From Clostridiales bacterium (GTDB taxonomy: Bacteria; Bacillota; Clostridia; Oscillospirales; Oscillospiraceae): 33,465 nt of DNA. The DNA is taken from NCBI GenBank assembly GCA_021205205.1, contig JAJPXY010000044.1:1-33465 (forward strand), read 5' to 3'. Positions within the stretch are counted from its first letter, which is position 1. Every line of letters starts with the position of its first letter. Position numbers and translations under genes: made by a program. The notes below the pieces were generated by a model that ran no database searches, was not told where the DNA came from, and saw nothing but the letters and a program-made list of their open reading frames with translations. Shown here in pieces: positions 17,408-24,952 of this stretch.

Positions 17408-17557
17408 TGCCGGGGGAGATGTTGGGAAAAGGTCTCCTCGTCAAAACGCACAAATTACAGAGCGAAAACCTCTTAAAATCTGTCGAAATATCGTTACAGA
17501 ACGAATATAAATCATAAAAACGAACGCAAACAGTGTTTTACGTTCGTTTTTATGATT
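17408..17557 (+). ncRNA. candidate small RNA or 32-codon ORF transcript
   Basis: A good promoter and a strong terminator define a transcript of about 150 nt in the gap between the convergent recD2 and pta. It matches no RNA family I can recognise. It holds one ORF, 17419-17517, starting MLGKGLLVKTHKLQSEN and 32 aa long. Its GGGGGAG touches the ATG with no spacing, so translation is doubtful. The RNA reading is preferred, with low certainty. Confidence 0.35.
17510..17557 (+). terminator. 17-bp stem terminator
   Basis: A perfect inverted repeat (17510-17526 with 17541-17557) whose core ACGAACG/CGTTCGT is flanked by A5 and T5, so it can act in both directions. It ends the candidate small RNA, and on the other strand it could back up the pta terminator. 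Confidence 0.7.
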
Positions 17558-17577
17558 GTTTATAAAATTTTACAGGG

Positions 17578-17601
17578 ACCCGCCCCGTTTTAGGGGCGGG
17601 T
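17578..17601 (-). terminator. terminator of pta
   Basis: ACCCGCCCC (17578-17586) pairs perfectly with GGGGCGGGT (17593-17601), 12 bp after the pta stop on the minus strand. Its U-tract is poor, but the AT-rich TGTAAAATTTT follows. Confidence 0.6.
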
Positions 17602-17612
17602 TTAAGTACGTT

Positions 17613-18605
17613 TTAGTCGGCCAGAGCGGCGGTGATGATGGCCATGGAATAGACCTCCATGCCGTTGCAGCCACGGGACAGGTCATTGATGGGGGCGTTC
17701 AGGCCCAGCAGGATGGGGCCGTAGGCGTTGAACTGGCCCAGACGCTGAGCGATTTTGTAGCCGATGTTGCCGGAGTTGATGTCGGGGAAGGCAAAGACGT
17801 TGGCGTGGCCGGCCACTTTGGAGTCGGGGCACTTGGCGTGGGCGACGCTGGGGGAAACGGCGGCGTCGAATTGCAGCTCGCCGTCGATGGCCAGGTTAGG
17901 GGCCATTTCCTGGGCCAGACGAGTGGCCTCGCGCATCTTGTCCACGTCGGCGTCCTTGCCGGAGCCGTGGGTGGAGAAGCTCAGGAAAGCCACCTTGGGG
18001 TCGATGCCGAAGACCCGGCCGCACTCGGCGCAGTAGATGCCGGTCTCAGCGATTTGCTCGGCGGTGGGATGGATGTTGATTGCGCAGTCGCCAAAGGCCA
18101 GGACCTCGTTCTCGCCGGAGGCGGAGGCACGGACCAGAATGAAGCAGGAGGACACGCTCTTGTAGCCGGGCTTGGTCTTGATGATCTGGAGGGCGGGACG
18201 GACGGTGTCCGCAGTGGAATAGGTGGCGCCGCCCAGCAGGGAGTCGGCCACGCCCATCTTCACCAGCATGGTGCCGAAGTAGTTGCCCTTGCGCAGCATG
18301 GGGATGGCCTTTTCTCGGGTCATCCCCTTGCTCTTGCGCAGCTCACAGAACAGGTCCACCATCTCATCGAAGCGCTCGTAGTTGTTGGGGTCGATAATCG
18401 TGGCGCCGCGGACGTTGTAGCCCGCTTCCTCGGCGGCGGCGAACACGTCGTCGGGGTGGCCGATGAGGATGGGGGTCAGGAACGTGCTGGCCAGCAGACG
18501 GGAGGAAGCCTCCAGAATACGGGGGTCGGTGCCCTCGGTAAAGACGATGGTCTTGGGAGAAGCCTTCAATTTTTGAATCATTGCGCCGAAGCCGAAGTTT
18601 GCCAT
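17613..18605 (-). CDS. pta: phosphate acetyltransferase
   Basis: A 330-aa single-domain Pta, which interconverts acetyl-CoA and acetyl phosphate; with acetate kinase it yields ATP and acetate. Family landmarks are IVFTEGTDPRILEASSRL (about 20-37), the GGATYSTADTVRPALQII segment (about 125-142), and FGDCAINIHPTAEQIAE (about 173-189). GHANVFAFPDINSGNIGYKIAQRL, in the last 90 residues, is also conserved. Length is normal for the short Firmicutes type. AAGGAGGT upstream of 18605 supports the start. ackA is not in the window. The homologous phosphate butyryltransferase is the main alternative, but length and motifs favour Pta. Confidence 0.94.
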   Translation of the reverse strand: MANFGFGAMIQKLKASPKTIVFTEGTDPRILEASSRLLASTFLTPILIGHPDDVFAAAEEAGYNVRGATIIDPNNYERFDEMVDLFCELRKSKGMTREKAIPMLRKGNYFGTMLVKMGVADSLLGGATYSTADTVRPALQIIKTKPGYKSVSSCFILVRASASGENEVLAFGDCAINIHPTAEQIAETGIYCAECGRVFGIDPKVAFLSFSTHGSGKDADVDKMREATRLAQEMAPNLAIDGELQFDAAVSPSVAHAKCPDSKVAGHANVFAFPDINSGNIGYKIAQRLGQFNAYGPILLGLNAPINDLSRGCNGMEVYSMAIITAALAD

Positions 18606-18671
18606 TGTATCAGTTACCTCCTTGGAATTTTCACTTTGTCACAGTGCGCGGAGACACAATAGGATAGCTTT

Positions 18672-18700
18672 ACTTTAGCACGATGAGCGATATTTTGCAA
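18672..18700 (-). promoter_or_regulatory. promoter of pta
   Basis: Minus-strand TTGCAA (18695-18700), 17-bp spacer, TAAAGT (18672-18677), about 70 bp before the pta start. Confidence 0.55.
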
Positions 18701-18869
18701 CCCCCTTTTAGGCACATATTACAGTTTTTGACCCACTTATTTCATGTTGTTTGCAGTATGTTACAAATTTCACAAAGTCGAAGGAGTTTTTTCTGCGTTG
18801 CCAGCGGCCCCGTTTCCGCCTGTGAGGGAACAAAGTGGGCGAAGTGAGCAAAAATGCGAAAATAACTCT

Positions 18870-18898
18870 TTTCCTGCCTGCCTGGTTTGTGGTAGAAT
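18870..18898 (+). promoter_or_regulatory. promoter of the HD hydrolase gene
   Basis: TTTCCT (18870-18875), 17-bp spacer, TAGAAT (18893-18898). It lies in the 355-bp divergent gap with pta. Apart from the two promoters I see nothing notable in that gap. Confidence 0.45.
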
Positions 18899-18960
18899 AA
18901 AGAACAATCGTATGGAACTTGTATGGATTCGATTTGTACAGGAAGGAAAGGAACAGAACC

Positions 18961-19542
18961 ATGACCAACAAGGAAGAATTTATTCAGATTTTCAAGGAAA
19001 ACATCAAGCGCCCCGGCGCGGAGGACCTGCTGGACTATTTGGAGAACAAGAGCGACTTCTTCACCGCCCCCGCCTCCGCCCGCTACCACAGCGCCTTCGA
19101 GGGCGGCCTGTGCGAGCACAGTCTCAATGTTTACGACTGCCTGGTGGACTACCTGAACCGGCCCCGGGTGCGGGAGGTCTACGAGCTGGATTACTCCGAC
19201 GAGACGGTGGCCCTGGTGGCCCTGTGTCATGACCTGTGTAAAATCGGCTGCTACAAATCCTCTGTTCGCAACGTGAAGCAGGTGGACGGCAGCTGGCGGC
19301 AGGTCCCCACCTTCCAGTTTGACGACCCCATGCCCTACGGCCACGGGGAAAAGAGCGTCTATATCATCAACGGCTACGTCCGCCTGACCCGGGAGGAGGC
19401 GTTCGCCATCCGGTACCATATGGGCTTCTCCGGCCCGGAGGACAACCGGGACATCGGTAAGGTCTTTGAGCTGTACCCCCTGGCCTACGCCCTCCACGCG
19501 GCGGACAGCGAGGCCACCTACTTCCTGGAGGGGAAGGGTTGA
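18961..19542 (+). CDS. HD-domain phosphohydrolase
   Basis: A 193-aa HD-superfamily protein. The metal ligands are visible as EHS (His53 in GGLCEHSLNVYDC), HD (His90-Asp91 in ALCHDLCKIG) and a later histidine in YGHGEKSVYI (about 137-146). These enzymes hydrolyse phosphate esters of nucleotides or nucleic acids; the substrate is not known. The arrangement (EHSLNVYD...HDLCKIG...HGEKS) resembles the catalytic domain of YhaM-type 3'-5' exonucleases, but the OB domain of YhaM is missing. AGGAAAGGAA precedes the ATG at 18961. The PAP2 gene begins 2 bp after its stop, so the two are probably one operon. Confidence 0.88.
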   Translation: MTNKEEFIQIFKENIKRPGAEDLLDYLENKSDFFTAPASARYHSAFEGGLCEHSLNVYDCLVDYLNRPRVREVYELDYSDETVALVALCHDLCKIGCYKSSVRNVKQVDGSWRQVPTFQFDDPMPYGHGEKSVYIINGYVRLTREEAFAIRYHMGFSGPEDNRDIGKVFELYPLAYALHAADSEATYFLEGKG

Positions 19543-19544
19543 GT

Positions 19545-20036
19545 ATGACCGCCGAGGACTATCAACGGCTCTCCGCCCCCTTCCACTCCCCCGCCGGGGA
19601 GAAGGGACTGAACGTGGCCAACTTTGTGCTGACCCGGCTGTGCTACGTGGCCTATCCCCTGGCGCTCATCGTGCTGGCGGTGGGAAAGGACCCCCGGCTG
19701 CTGCGGTGCGTGCTGGTCCCGGCGGTGTCGTTTGCGCTGCTGTCCGTCTACCGGGACCTGCGCAACGCGCCCCGGCCCTATGAGGTGCTGGACATCCAGC
19801 CTCTGATCCACAAGGACAAAAAGGGCAAGAGCTTTCCCAGCCGCCATGTGTTCTCGGTGTTCGTCATCGCCATGACTTTTCTGTGGCTGAAGCCCTGGCT
19901 GGGTGCTGCTTTCCTGGCCGTGGGCGTGGTGCTGGCCCTTTGCCGGGTGGTCGGCGGGGTCCACTGGCCCCGGGATGTGATTGCCGGGGCGGCGGTGGGC
20001 GTGGCCGCCGGTTTGGTGGGGTTCTGGATCGTGTGA
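19545..20036 (+). CDS. PAP2-family membrane phosphatase
   Basis: A 163-aa membrane phosphatase of the PAP2/undecaprenyl-pyrophosphatase type. The three catalytic motifs are present with substitutions: RDLRNAPRP (first Lys replaced by Arg), FPSRHVFS (Gly of PSGH replaced by Arg, His kept) and CRVVGGVHWPRDVIAG. About five membrane helices are predicted, for example at about 25-48 and 103-160. Likely substrates are lipid phosphates such as undecaprenyl pyrophosphate or phosphatidate, but this is not decided by sequence. The ATG at 19545 is chosen over a TTG 6 bp upstream because GAAGGG is then at 6 bp. It directly follows the HD gene. Confidence 0.85.
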   Translation: MTAEDYQRLSAPFHSPAGEKGLNVANFVLTRLCYVAYPLALIVLAVGKDPRLLRCVLVPAVSFALLSVYRDLRNAPRPYEVLDIQPLIHKDKKGKSFPSRHVFSVFVIAMTFLWLKPWLGAAFLAVGVVLALCRVVGGVHWPRDVIAGAAVGVAAGLVGFWIV

Positions 20037-20064
20037 GATCCGGGAAACCCTTTGGGTTAAATGT

Positions 20065-20092
20065 GCAATTAGCAATTAGCAATGTGCAATGC
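20065..20092 (+). repeat. heptad array, 4 units
   Basis: GCAATTA, GCAATTA, GCAATGT, GCAATGC in phase, 28 bp after the PAP2 stop and 122 bp before the NUDIX gene. Confidence 0.9.
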
Positions 20093-20214
20093 ACGGGATT
20101 GAAACGAGGGTGCGTTGCCTTATGTCATATGGGCTTTGCACTTCCTATCGAAACTGCCTGAAATTCTGGCCATTTTACACAAAATTACGTCTTTATCTGC
20201 GGAGGAGGAACACG

Positions 20215-20760
20215 ATGGAGCTGAAAGAAACCCGGGTGGAAAGCACCTATTACTACAAGGGAAAAATCATCAGCATGAAGGTGGACGACGTCCGTCTGCC
20301 CGACGGCCAGATGGCCAAGCGGGAGGAAGTGGAACACCCCGGCGGCTGCGCCATCGCCGCCCTGACGCCGCAGAACGAGCTGCTGCTGGTGCGGCAGTAC
20401 CACTACGCCTACCAGGAGGAGATTTTGGAGATTCCCGCCGGGAAGCTGGAGAAGGGTGAGGACCCCTTCGCGGCCATGAAGCGGGAGCTGGAGGAGGAGA
20501 CGGGCTGCGTCTCCAACACCTTCATCTACCTGGGGACCTGTTACCCCACCCCCGGCTACACCAATGAGCTGCTGCGCATCTGGGCCTGCCGAACCTCCGC
20601 CAACATCGGCCAGCACCTGGACCCGGACGAGTTCCTGGAGGTGGAGCGTGTCCCGCTGGATAAGGCGGTGGAGATGGTCATGAACAACGAGCTGCCCGAC
20701 GCCAAGACGCAAATCGGCATTTTGAAAACTGCCAACCTGGTGCGGGAGGGCAAGCTGTAA
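20215..20760 (+). CDS. nudF: NUDIX hydrolase, ADP-ribose pyrophosphatase type
   Basis: A 181-aa NUDIX enzyme of the ADP-ribose pyrophosphatase group, which would cut ADP-ribose to AMP and ribose 5-phosphate. The NUDIX box lies at about 76-98 (GKLEKGEDPFAAMKRELEEE, then TGC), with the catalytic REL..EE pattern intact. The LLLVRQYHYAYQEEILEIPAGK approach segment (about 57-77) and PTPGYTNELLRIW downstream are typical of this subgroup. GGAGGAGG lies 6-8 bp before the ATG. It heads a same-strand run with sulfotransferase, ADP-ribosylglycohydrolase, APS kinase and radical SAM genes. The ADP-ribosylglycohydrolase two genes on makes ADP-ribose, the expected substrate. Confidence 0.92.
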   Translation: MELKETRVESTYYYKGKIISMKVDDVRLPDGQMAKREEVEHPGGCAIAALTPQNELLLVRQYHYAYQEEILEIPAGKLEKGEDPFAAMKRELEEETGCVSNTFIYLGTCYPTPGYTNELLRIWACRTSANIGQHLDPDEFLEVERVPLDKAVEMVMNNELPDAKTQIGILKTANLVREGKL

Positions 20761-20810
20761 CCAGATGGGGGACAATCAAAACCTTCTAATTTATCAACTG
20801 AGGTAACGTT

Positions 20811-21761
20811 ATGCAGCCATCCTTTCTCTGTATCGGTTTCCAAAAGTGCGGCACCACCACCCTGTTCGACCTGTTGGAGCAGCACCGGGGCGTTGCCCTG
20901 CCCCGGGACGTAAAAGAACCCATGTACTACCGGACACCAGCGATTTTGCGTCCTGGCGGCGACCGGTATTATCAATGGCGCTATTTCTCCCATATCTCAC
21001 CAGACGACAAACGGCTGGTGGGAGAGGTCAATGCCGGGTTGAGCTACTGCCATTGTGCGCAGCGGTTGAAGGAAAATTTCCCGCCGGAGACCAAGCTGAT
21101 TTTCATGATGCGCAACCCGGTGGATCGGGCCTGGTCGGCCTATAAGTTCTTTGTGGCGCTGGGATTCCTGCCTATCTCGGTTACGCGGGATGACCTGCGG
21201 CTGGGCCACGCCGTCGCCTTTGACCAGTACGCGCGGCGAGTGTTGGGCGACTCCAGGCAGAGGAATAAAATTATGAAGCGGCGGCTGAAATACCTGGTTT
21301 TTTCTCAGGGTAATTACGACACCTGCATTGGGGAGTTCGATGACTACTTTCCCAACAAGAAGTACATCCTCTTTGAGGAGTTCGTTCGGGATCAGAAGGG
21401 CGTCTGCGAGGATGTGTACCGCTTTTTGGAGATAGAGCCGGATGAGGACATCCAGTATGGTATTAAGGCCAACGAGACCCACAGGGCCGCCGCCGGCCCG
21501 CTGCGTGCGCGGGCCAGGAATGTCGCTAAGGCTGTCGATTATTTCTTTGATGAATTCATTGGGATGCGGTGTTGGGCGCCGTCAGTTTATGGGGCGTACC
21601 ATAGGTTTAACCGGTTTATGTACCGCACCTGTACGGTGGAGGACACTGACAGGTCCAAAATGCTGCCGGAGACCCGAAAGCTGCTGGAGGACTACTATCG
21701 GGACGAGAAGGAGCGTCTGGAAGCCCGGATGCACCGGGATTTGAGCGATATTTGGTTTTAA
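20811..21761 (+). CDS. PAPS-dependent sulfotransferase
   Basis: A 316-aa sulfotransferase-domain protein. The 5'-phosphosulfate loop is GFQKCGTTTLFDLL (9-22) and the 3'-phosphate site is MMRNPVDRAWSAYKFF (99-114, Arg101 and Ser109). Both are needed to bind PAPS. The rest (YILFEEFVRD, FLEIEPDEDI) follows the Stf/heparan-type sulfotransferase plan. The acceptor is unknown; carbohydrate or surface glycan is the usual case. No signal peptide or membrane segment is seen, so it should act in the cytosol. The gene is somewhat AT-richer than its neighbours. It is 50 bp after nudF and 11 bp before the ADP-ribosylglycohydrolase gene; APS kinase, which makes its donor, is in the same run. Confidence 0.9.
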   Translation: MQPSFLCIGFQKCGTTTLFDLLEQHRGVALPRDVKEPMYYRTPAILRPGGDRYYQWRYFSHISPDDKRLVGEVNAGLSYCHCAQRLKENFPPETKLIFMMRNPVDRAWSAYKFFVALGFLPISVTRDDLRLGHAVAFDQYARRVLGDSRQRNKIMKRRLKYLVFSQGNYDTCIGEFDDYFPNKKYILFEEFVRDQKGVCEDVYRFLEIEPDEDIQYGIKANETHRAAAGPLRARARNVAKAVDYFFDEFIGMRCWAPSVYGAYHRFNRFMYRTCTVEDTDRSKMLPETRKLLEDYYRDEKERLEARMHRDLSDIWF

Positions 21762-21772
21762 GGGGCGCAGTT

Positions 21773-22636
21773 ATGGCTGAGCAAACCAGGACAAAAATGC
21801 TGGGCGCGATTTGCGGCGACATTGCCGGTTCCGTCTATGAATTTCACAACATCAAGCGGGTCCTCCTCGAGGAGGATTTGATTCAGGGCGGCGCACGGTT
21901 CACCGACGACTCCGCCATGACGCTTGCGGTGGCGGTGGGCCTCAAGAACGGCCTGCAAAGCTGCGGCAAACGCACCGGCTTCACGGCTGAGGACGAGAAA
22001 ATCATTCGGGAAGAAGTGCAGAAGTCCTTGCGCCTCTACGGACACCGGTATCCCCGCGCCGGGTACGGCGCCGCCTTCTGCGGCTGGTTGTATACCGAAG
22101 TTCCCAAGCCTTACAACAGCTGGGGCAACGGCTCCGCCATGCGGGCCGCTTATGCGGGTTGGGCGGCCCAGACGCTGGAGGACGCCGAGCTGCTGGGGCG
22201 GTTCTCGGCGGAGGTCACCCACAACCACCCGGAGGGCATCAAGGGCGCAGTGGCGGTGTCCGGCGGCATTTTCACTCTGCTCCACAGCGAGGGCGAGAAT
22301 GTGGCGGCCCGCAAAGAGGAGCTGACCCGTTACGAGGCCCGGCACTACGATTTGAACTTCACACTGGACGAGATTCGGCCTTATTATTGTTTTGACGTGT
22401 CCTGCCAGGGGTCGGTCCCTCAGGCGATTCGAGCCTTTTTGGAGGGCGGCAGCTACAGCGAGGTCATCGCTCTGGCCATCTCCATCGGCGGCGACAGTGA
22501 CACTATCGCCGCCATTGCCGGGAGCCTGGCTGAGGCTGTCTATCCCATTCCCACCCAGCTGCGGGAACGGGCGCTGGCGCGGCTGGACGACAGTTTCAAA
22601 CGGGAACTGAAAGACGCAGTTGATTTTTTGAAATGA
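21773..22636 (+). CDS. ADP-ribosylglycohydrolase (DraG/ARH family)
   Basis: A 287-aa member of the ADP-ribosylglycohydrolase family (PF03747), which removes ADP-ribose from proteins or other acceptors using two metal ions. Metal ligands are visible: FTDDSAMTL (Asp45-Asp46) near the N-terminus and SIGGDSDTIAAIAG (Asp241, Asp243, Thr244) near the C-terminus. GDIAGSVYEF (15-24) is the usual opening. The ATG at 21773 follows AAGGGG. It lies 11 bp after the sulfotransferase. True DraG partners (DraT, nitrogenase) are absent, so the target is probably not nitrogenase. Its product ADP-ribose could feed the NUDIX enzyme upstream. Confidence 0.92.
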   Translation: MAEQTRTKMLGAICGDIAGSVYEFHNIKRVLLEEDLIQGGARFTDDSAMTLAVAVGLKNGLQSCGKRTGFTAEDEKIIREEVQKSLRLYGHRYPRAGYGAAFCGWLYTEVPKPYNSWGNGSAMRAAYAGWAAQTLEDAELLGRFSAEVTHNHPEGIKGAVAVSGGIFTLLHSEGENVAARKEELTRYEARHYDLNFTLDEIRPYYCFDVSCQGSVPQAIRAFLEGGSYSEVIALAISIGGDSDTIAAIAGSLAEAVYPIPTQLRERALARLDDSFKRELKDAVDFLK

Positions 22637-22696
22637 CGGTAGAAATACCGCCTGAAACGAATTGTTTAAGGGGGATTTTTTATTTTCAATCAACCG

Positions 22697-23296
22697 GTGA
22701 AAGGAAACAGCGGCCCCCAGGACCGCAACCTGGTCTGGCAGGAGCAGAAGGTCACTTATGAGGACCGGTGCCGGGTGTTGGGGCAAAAGGGCGGCGTGTT
22801 CTGGCTGACGGGCCTCTCGGGCAGCGGCAAGAGCACCATCGCCGTGGAGTGCGAGCGGCGGCTCAACGCTCTGGGGTACAAGGTCTATCTGCTGGACGGG
22901 GATAACATCCGCCACGGCATCAACGCCGACTTGGGCTTCACGGACGCGGACCGGAACGAGAACATCCGGCGCATCATGCACATTGCCCATCTCTTTGCCG
23001 ACGCGGGTATTATCACGCTGGTCAGCTTCATCACGCCCTTCGCCGCCATGCGTCGGCAGGCCCGGGACTGCATTGGGGAGCCGTTTCACGAGATTTACGT
23101 CAAGGCCAGCCTGGAGACCTGCCAGGCTCGTGACCCCAAGGGACTGTATCAGAAAGACATCGCCAACTTCACCGGCAAGGACAGCGCCTATGAGCCGCCC
23201 ACCTGCCCGGAGCTGGTGTTGGACACGGAGAGCCTCTCCGTCAGCCAGTGCGCCGACCGGCTGATGGGGCTGGTGTTCCGCAGCTGCCAGCTGTGA
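22697..23296 (+). CDS. cysC: adenylyl-sulfate (APS) kinase
   Basis: A 199-aa APS kinase that turns APS and ATP into PAPS. Walker A is GLSGSGKST (39-47), DGDNIRHGINADLGFT (67-82) binds APS, and RDPKGLYQKD...NFTGKDSAYEPP forms the lid. The lid is about four residues shorter than the usual LYKKARAGEIKNFTG type. The start is uncertain. The annotated GTG (22697) has no ribosome site at a normal distance, whereas AAGGGGGA (22668-22675) sits 6 bp before an in-frame ATT at 22682, a rare but known start codon. No ATP sulfurylase is in the window. The stop overlaps the next ATG (TGATG), so the two are translationally coupled. Confidence 0.92.
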   Translation: MKGNSGPQDRNLVWQEQKVTYEDRCRVLGQKGGVFWLTGLSGSGKSTIAVECERRLNALGYKVYLLDGDNIRHGINADLGFTDADRNENIRRIMHIAHLFADAGIITLVSFITPFAAMRRQARDCIGEPFHEIYVKASLETCQARDPKGLYQKDIANFTGKDSAYEPPTCPELVLDTESLSVSQCADRLMGLVFRSCQL

Positions 23297-24198
23297 TGGC
23301 TGTGGAACACGAGGCCAACGCCTTTCGCTGCAACCTCTGCCCCCGCCGCTGCAACGCCCTGCGGACGGTGACAGAAGGGCTGGGATTCTGCGGAATGCCC
23401 AGCCAGCCCCGGCTGGCCCGGGCTGCCCTCCACCGGTGGGAGGAGCCGCCTGTCTCCGGCACACGGGGGTCGGGGGCTGTGTTTTTCTCCGGCTGCACCC
23501 TGCGGTGCGTTTTTTGTCAGAACGAACCCATCAGCCATTTGGGGCAGGGTAAAACCATCTCTGTTTCCCGCCTGCGGGAGATTTTTGCGGAACTGATCGA
23601 CCAGTGGGCGCACAACATCAACCTCGTCTCCCCCACACCCTACGCTCCTGTGATTTCTCAGGCGCTGGAGCAGCCTGTTGGCGTCCCCGTGGTGTGGAAC
23701 ACCGGCGGCTACGAGCGGGTGAAGACGCTGCGCGCCCTGGAGGGCGAGGTGGACGTCTACCTGCCCGACCTGAAATATCTGGACCCGGAGAAGGCCGTCC
23801 GGTATTCCGGCGCGGCGGATTACCCCCAGCGGGCCACGGAGGCCATTTTGGAGATGTATCGCCAGGTGGGGCCAGTGCAGCTGGACGAAAACGGGCTGAT
23901 TCGCCGGGGGCTTATCATCCGGCATTTGATTTTGCCCGGCCAGGTGCGGGAGGCCAGGGCCGTGATGGACTGGGTCAGCGAGCAGTTCCCCCCTGGGGCG
24001 GTGCTGTTCTCCCTGATGAGCCAGTACGTCCCCCTGGGCCGTGCGGAGGAGTTCCCGGAGATCGACCGCCCTCTGCGCAAGGGAGAGGCCAAATCCGCAG
24101 CGGAGTACATGGCGAATCTGGGGCTAAGCGGCTTCGTCCAGGAGCGGGACGCCGCCAGCGCCCGGTATGTGCCGAGCTTTGATTTGACTGGGGTGTAA
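23296..24198 (+). CDS. PflA-like radical SAM protein (COG1313/PflX type)
   Basis: A 300-aa radical SAM protein. The iron-sulfur/SAM motif is CTLRCVFC (Cys67, 71, 74), and four more cysteines lie at the N-terminus (12, 15, 19, 32), as in the COG1313 group of pyruvate-formate-lyase activase homologues. Conserved core segments such as WNTGGYERVKTL (about 133-144), VDVYLPDLKYLD (about 151-162) and GLIIRHLILPG are present. No substrate is known for the group. It starts within the cysC stop codon, so it is produced together with APS kinase, a pairing I cannot explain from known pathways. It is the last gene of the run; a terminator follows 165 bp later. Confidence 0.9.
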   Translation: MAVEHEANAFRCNLCPRRCNALRTVTEGLGFCGMPSQPRLARAALHRWEEPPVSGTRGSGAVFFSGCTLRCVFCQNEPISHLGQGKTISVSRLREIFAELIDQWAHNINLVSPTPYAPVISQALEQPVGVPVVWNTGGYERVKTLRALEGEVDVYLPDLKYLDPEKAVRYSGAADYPQRATEAILEMYRQVGPVQLDENGLIRRGLIIRHLILPGQVREARAVMDWVSEQFPPGAVLFSLMSQYVPLGRAEEFPEIDRPLRKGEAKSAAEYMANLGLSGFVQERDAASARYVPSFDLTGV

Positions 24199-24360
24199 TG
24201 GTTCCGTTACGATTCAAAATTTCTTCGCAAATTCTTCTCAATTTGTCCAACACCTCCCCTCTGGTATCTGGTATTCTATCCTTGCAGCAAGCGAGCAGGG
24301 CAACGTGAGCTGCGCTGATTGTTTTTCATTTTTTCTCCTTTCTTTTCTCTCTTTCTTTCA

Positions 24361-24398
24361 AAAAAAGGCCGCCGGACGTGAGTCCGGCGGTTCTTTTT
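24361..24398. terminator. bidirectional terminator
   Basis: A perfect 9-bp stem CCGCCGGAC (24369-24377) / GTCCGGCGG (24382-24390) has an A-tract on the left and TTCTTTTT on the right. It closes the plus-strand run, and on the minus strand it backs up the rpsU terminator. The 160 bp before it hold a 38-nt almost pure pyrimidine tract (24322-24359) but no gene. Confidence 0.8.
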
Positions 24399-24419
24399 GG
24401 CTCGCCTGCTGTTTGGACG

Positions 24420-24449
24420 AGAAAGACCCCGCGCAACAGCACGGGGTCT
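24420..24449 (-). terminator. terminator of rpsU
   Basis: On the minus strand AGACCCCG (24442-24449) pairs with CGGGGTCT (24424-24431), followed by TTCTCG, 10 bp after the rpsU stop. Confidence 0.65.
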
Positions 24450-24459
24450 GACAGACTCA

Positions 24460-24642
24460 TTAGTAATATCTCTTGCGGTTTTTCCGAGCCGCCTCAGACT
24501 TCTTGCGGCGCTTGACGCTGGGACTCTCATAATGCTCGCGCTTACGAACCTCAGCGAGGACCCCGGACTTTGCGCAGGAACGCTTAAAACGCTTCAGAGC
24601 ATTATCCAGAGATTCGCCTTCTCTCACTCGAACTTCAGCCAT
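24460..24642 (-). CDS. rpsU: 30S ribosomal protein S21
   Basis: A 60-aa S21 of the small ribosomal subunit. The sequence opens [20 protein letters not shown] and ends in the typical basic tail ([19 protein letters not shown]). Length is close to the family norm of 57-70. GGAGGG precedes the ATG. A near-consensus promoter (24725-24753) gives a leader of about 75 nt containing a small hairpin (ACCATG-cga-CATGGT, about 24697-24711). A terminator follows, so the gene is a single-gene unit. The usual partner (dnaG or a GatB/YqeY-like gene) is not adjacent. Confidence 0.97.
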   Translation of the reverse strand: MAEVRVREGESLDNALKRFKRSCAKSGVLAEVRKREHYESPSVKRRKKSEAARKNRKRYY

Positions 24643-24724
24643 TCTATTTTCCCTCCCTCCGAATATGCCCAGGGAGTCTTGGACAGGGCACAGCAAACCA
24701 TGCGACATGGTCTTGATTATAGTT

Positions 24725-24753
24725 ATAATACGCCCTGAATCTCCGTTTGTCAA
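24725..24753 (-). promoter_or_regulatory. promoter of rpsU
   Basis: Minus-strand TTGACA (24748-24753), 17-bp spacer, TATTAT (24725-24730): eleven of twelve consensus positions. Confidence 0.75.
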
Positions 24754-24875
24754 TAGGCACTTTGGGGATATTTTTAAATTCGTTGAAAAATCGGCGTGAA
24801 TTTTGGGGATTTTTACTGTCCTTGTTTGGTTTATCGCGGGGATTTTCAGCTGACCGCTCCATCGCGGGCGTCTGC

Positions 24876-24906
24876 GGCACAAAAATTGGACGGCAGAAGG
24901 CTGCCG
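24876..24906 (-). terminator. terminator after the 49-aa membrane peptide gene
   Basis: CGGCAG (24901-24906 on the minus strand) pairs with CTGCCG (24891-24896) around CCTT, followed by TCCAATTTTTG. The stem is short, and it lies 47 bp past the small gene. Confidence 0.45.
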
Positions 24907-24952
24907 CCCCAGCTGATTCAGACTCTCTTTTCTCCTGGTACGCAGGCGGTCC

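Noticed and set aside
17510..17557. LexA/SOS box (CGAACG...CGTTCG)
   Set aside because: The spacing between half-sites is far longer than in the Firmicutes box, and the repeat is better explained as a terminator stem. No such box precedes uvrA or uvrB either.
21758..23464. 568-codon open frame opposite the glycohydrolase and cysC genes
   Set aside because: It spans several certain genes on the other strand and has no ribosome site or domain.
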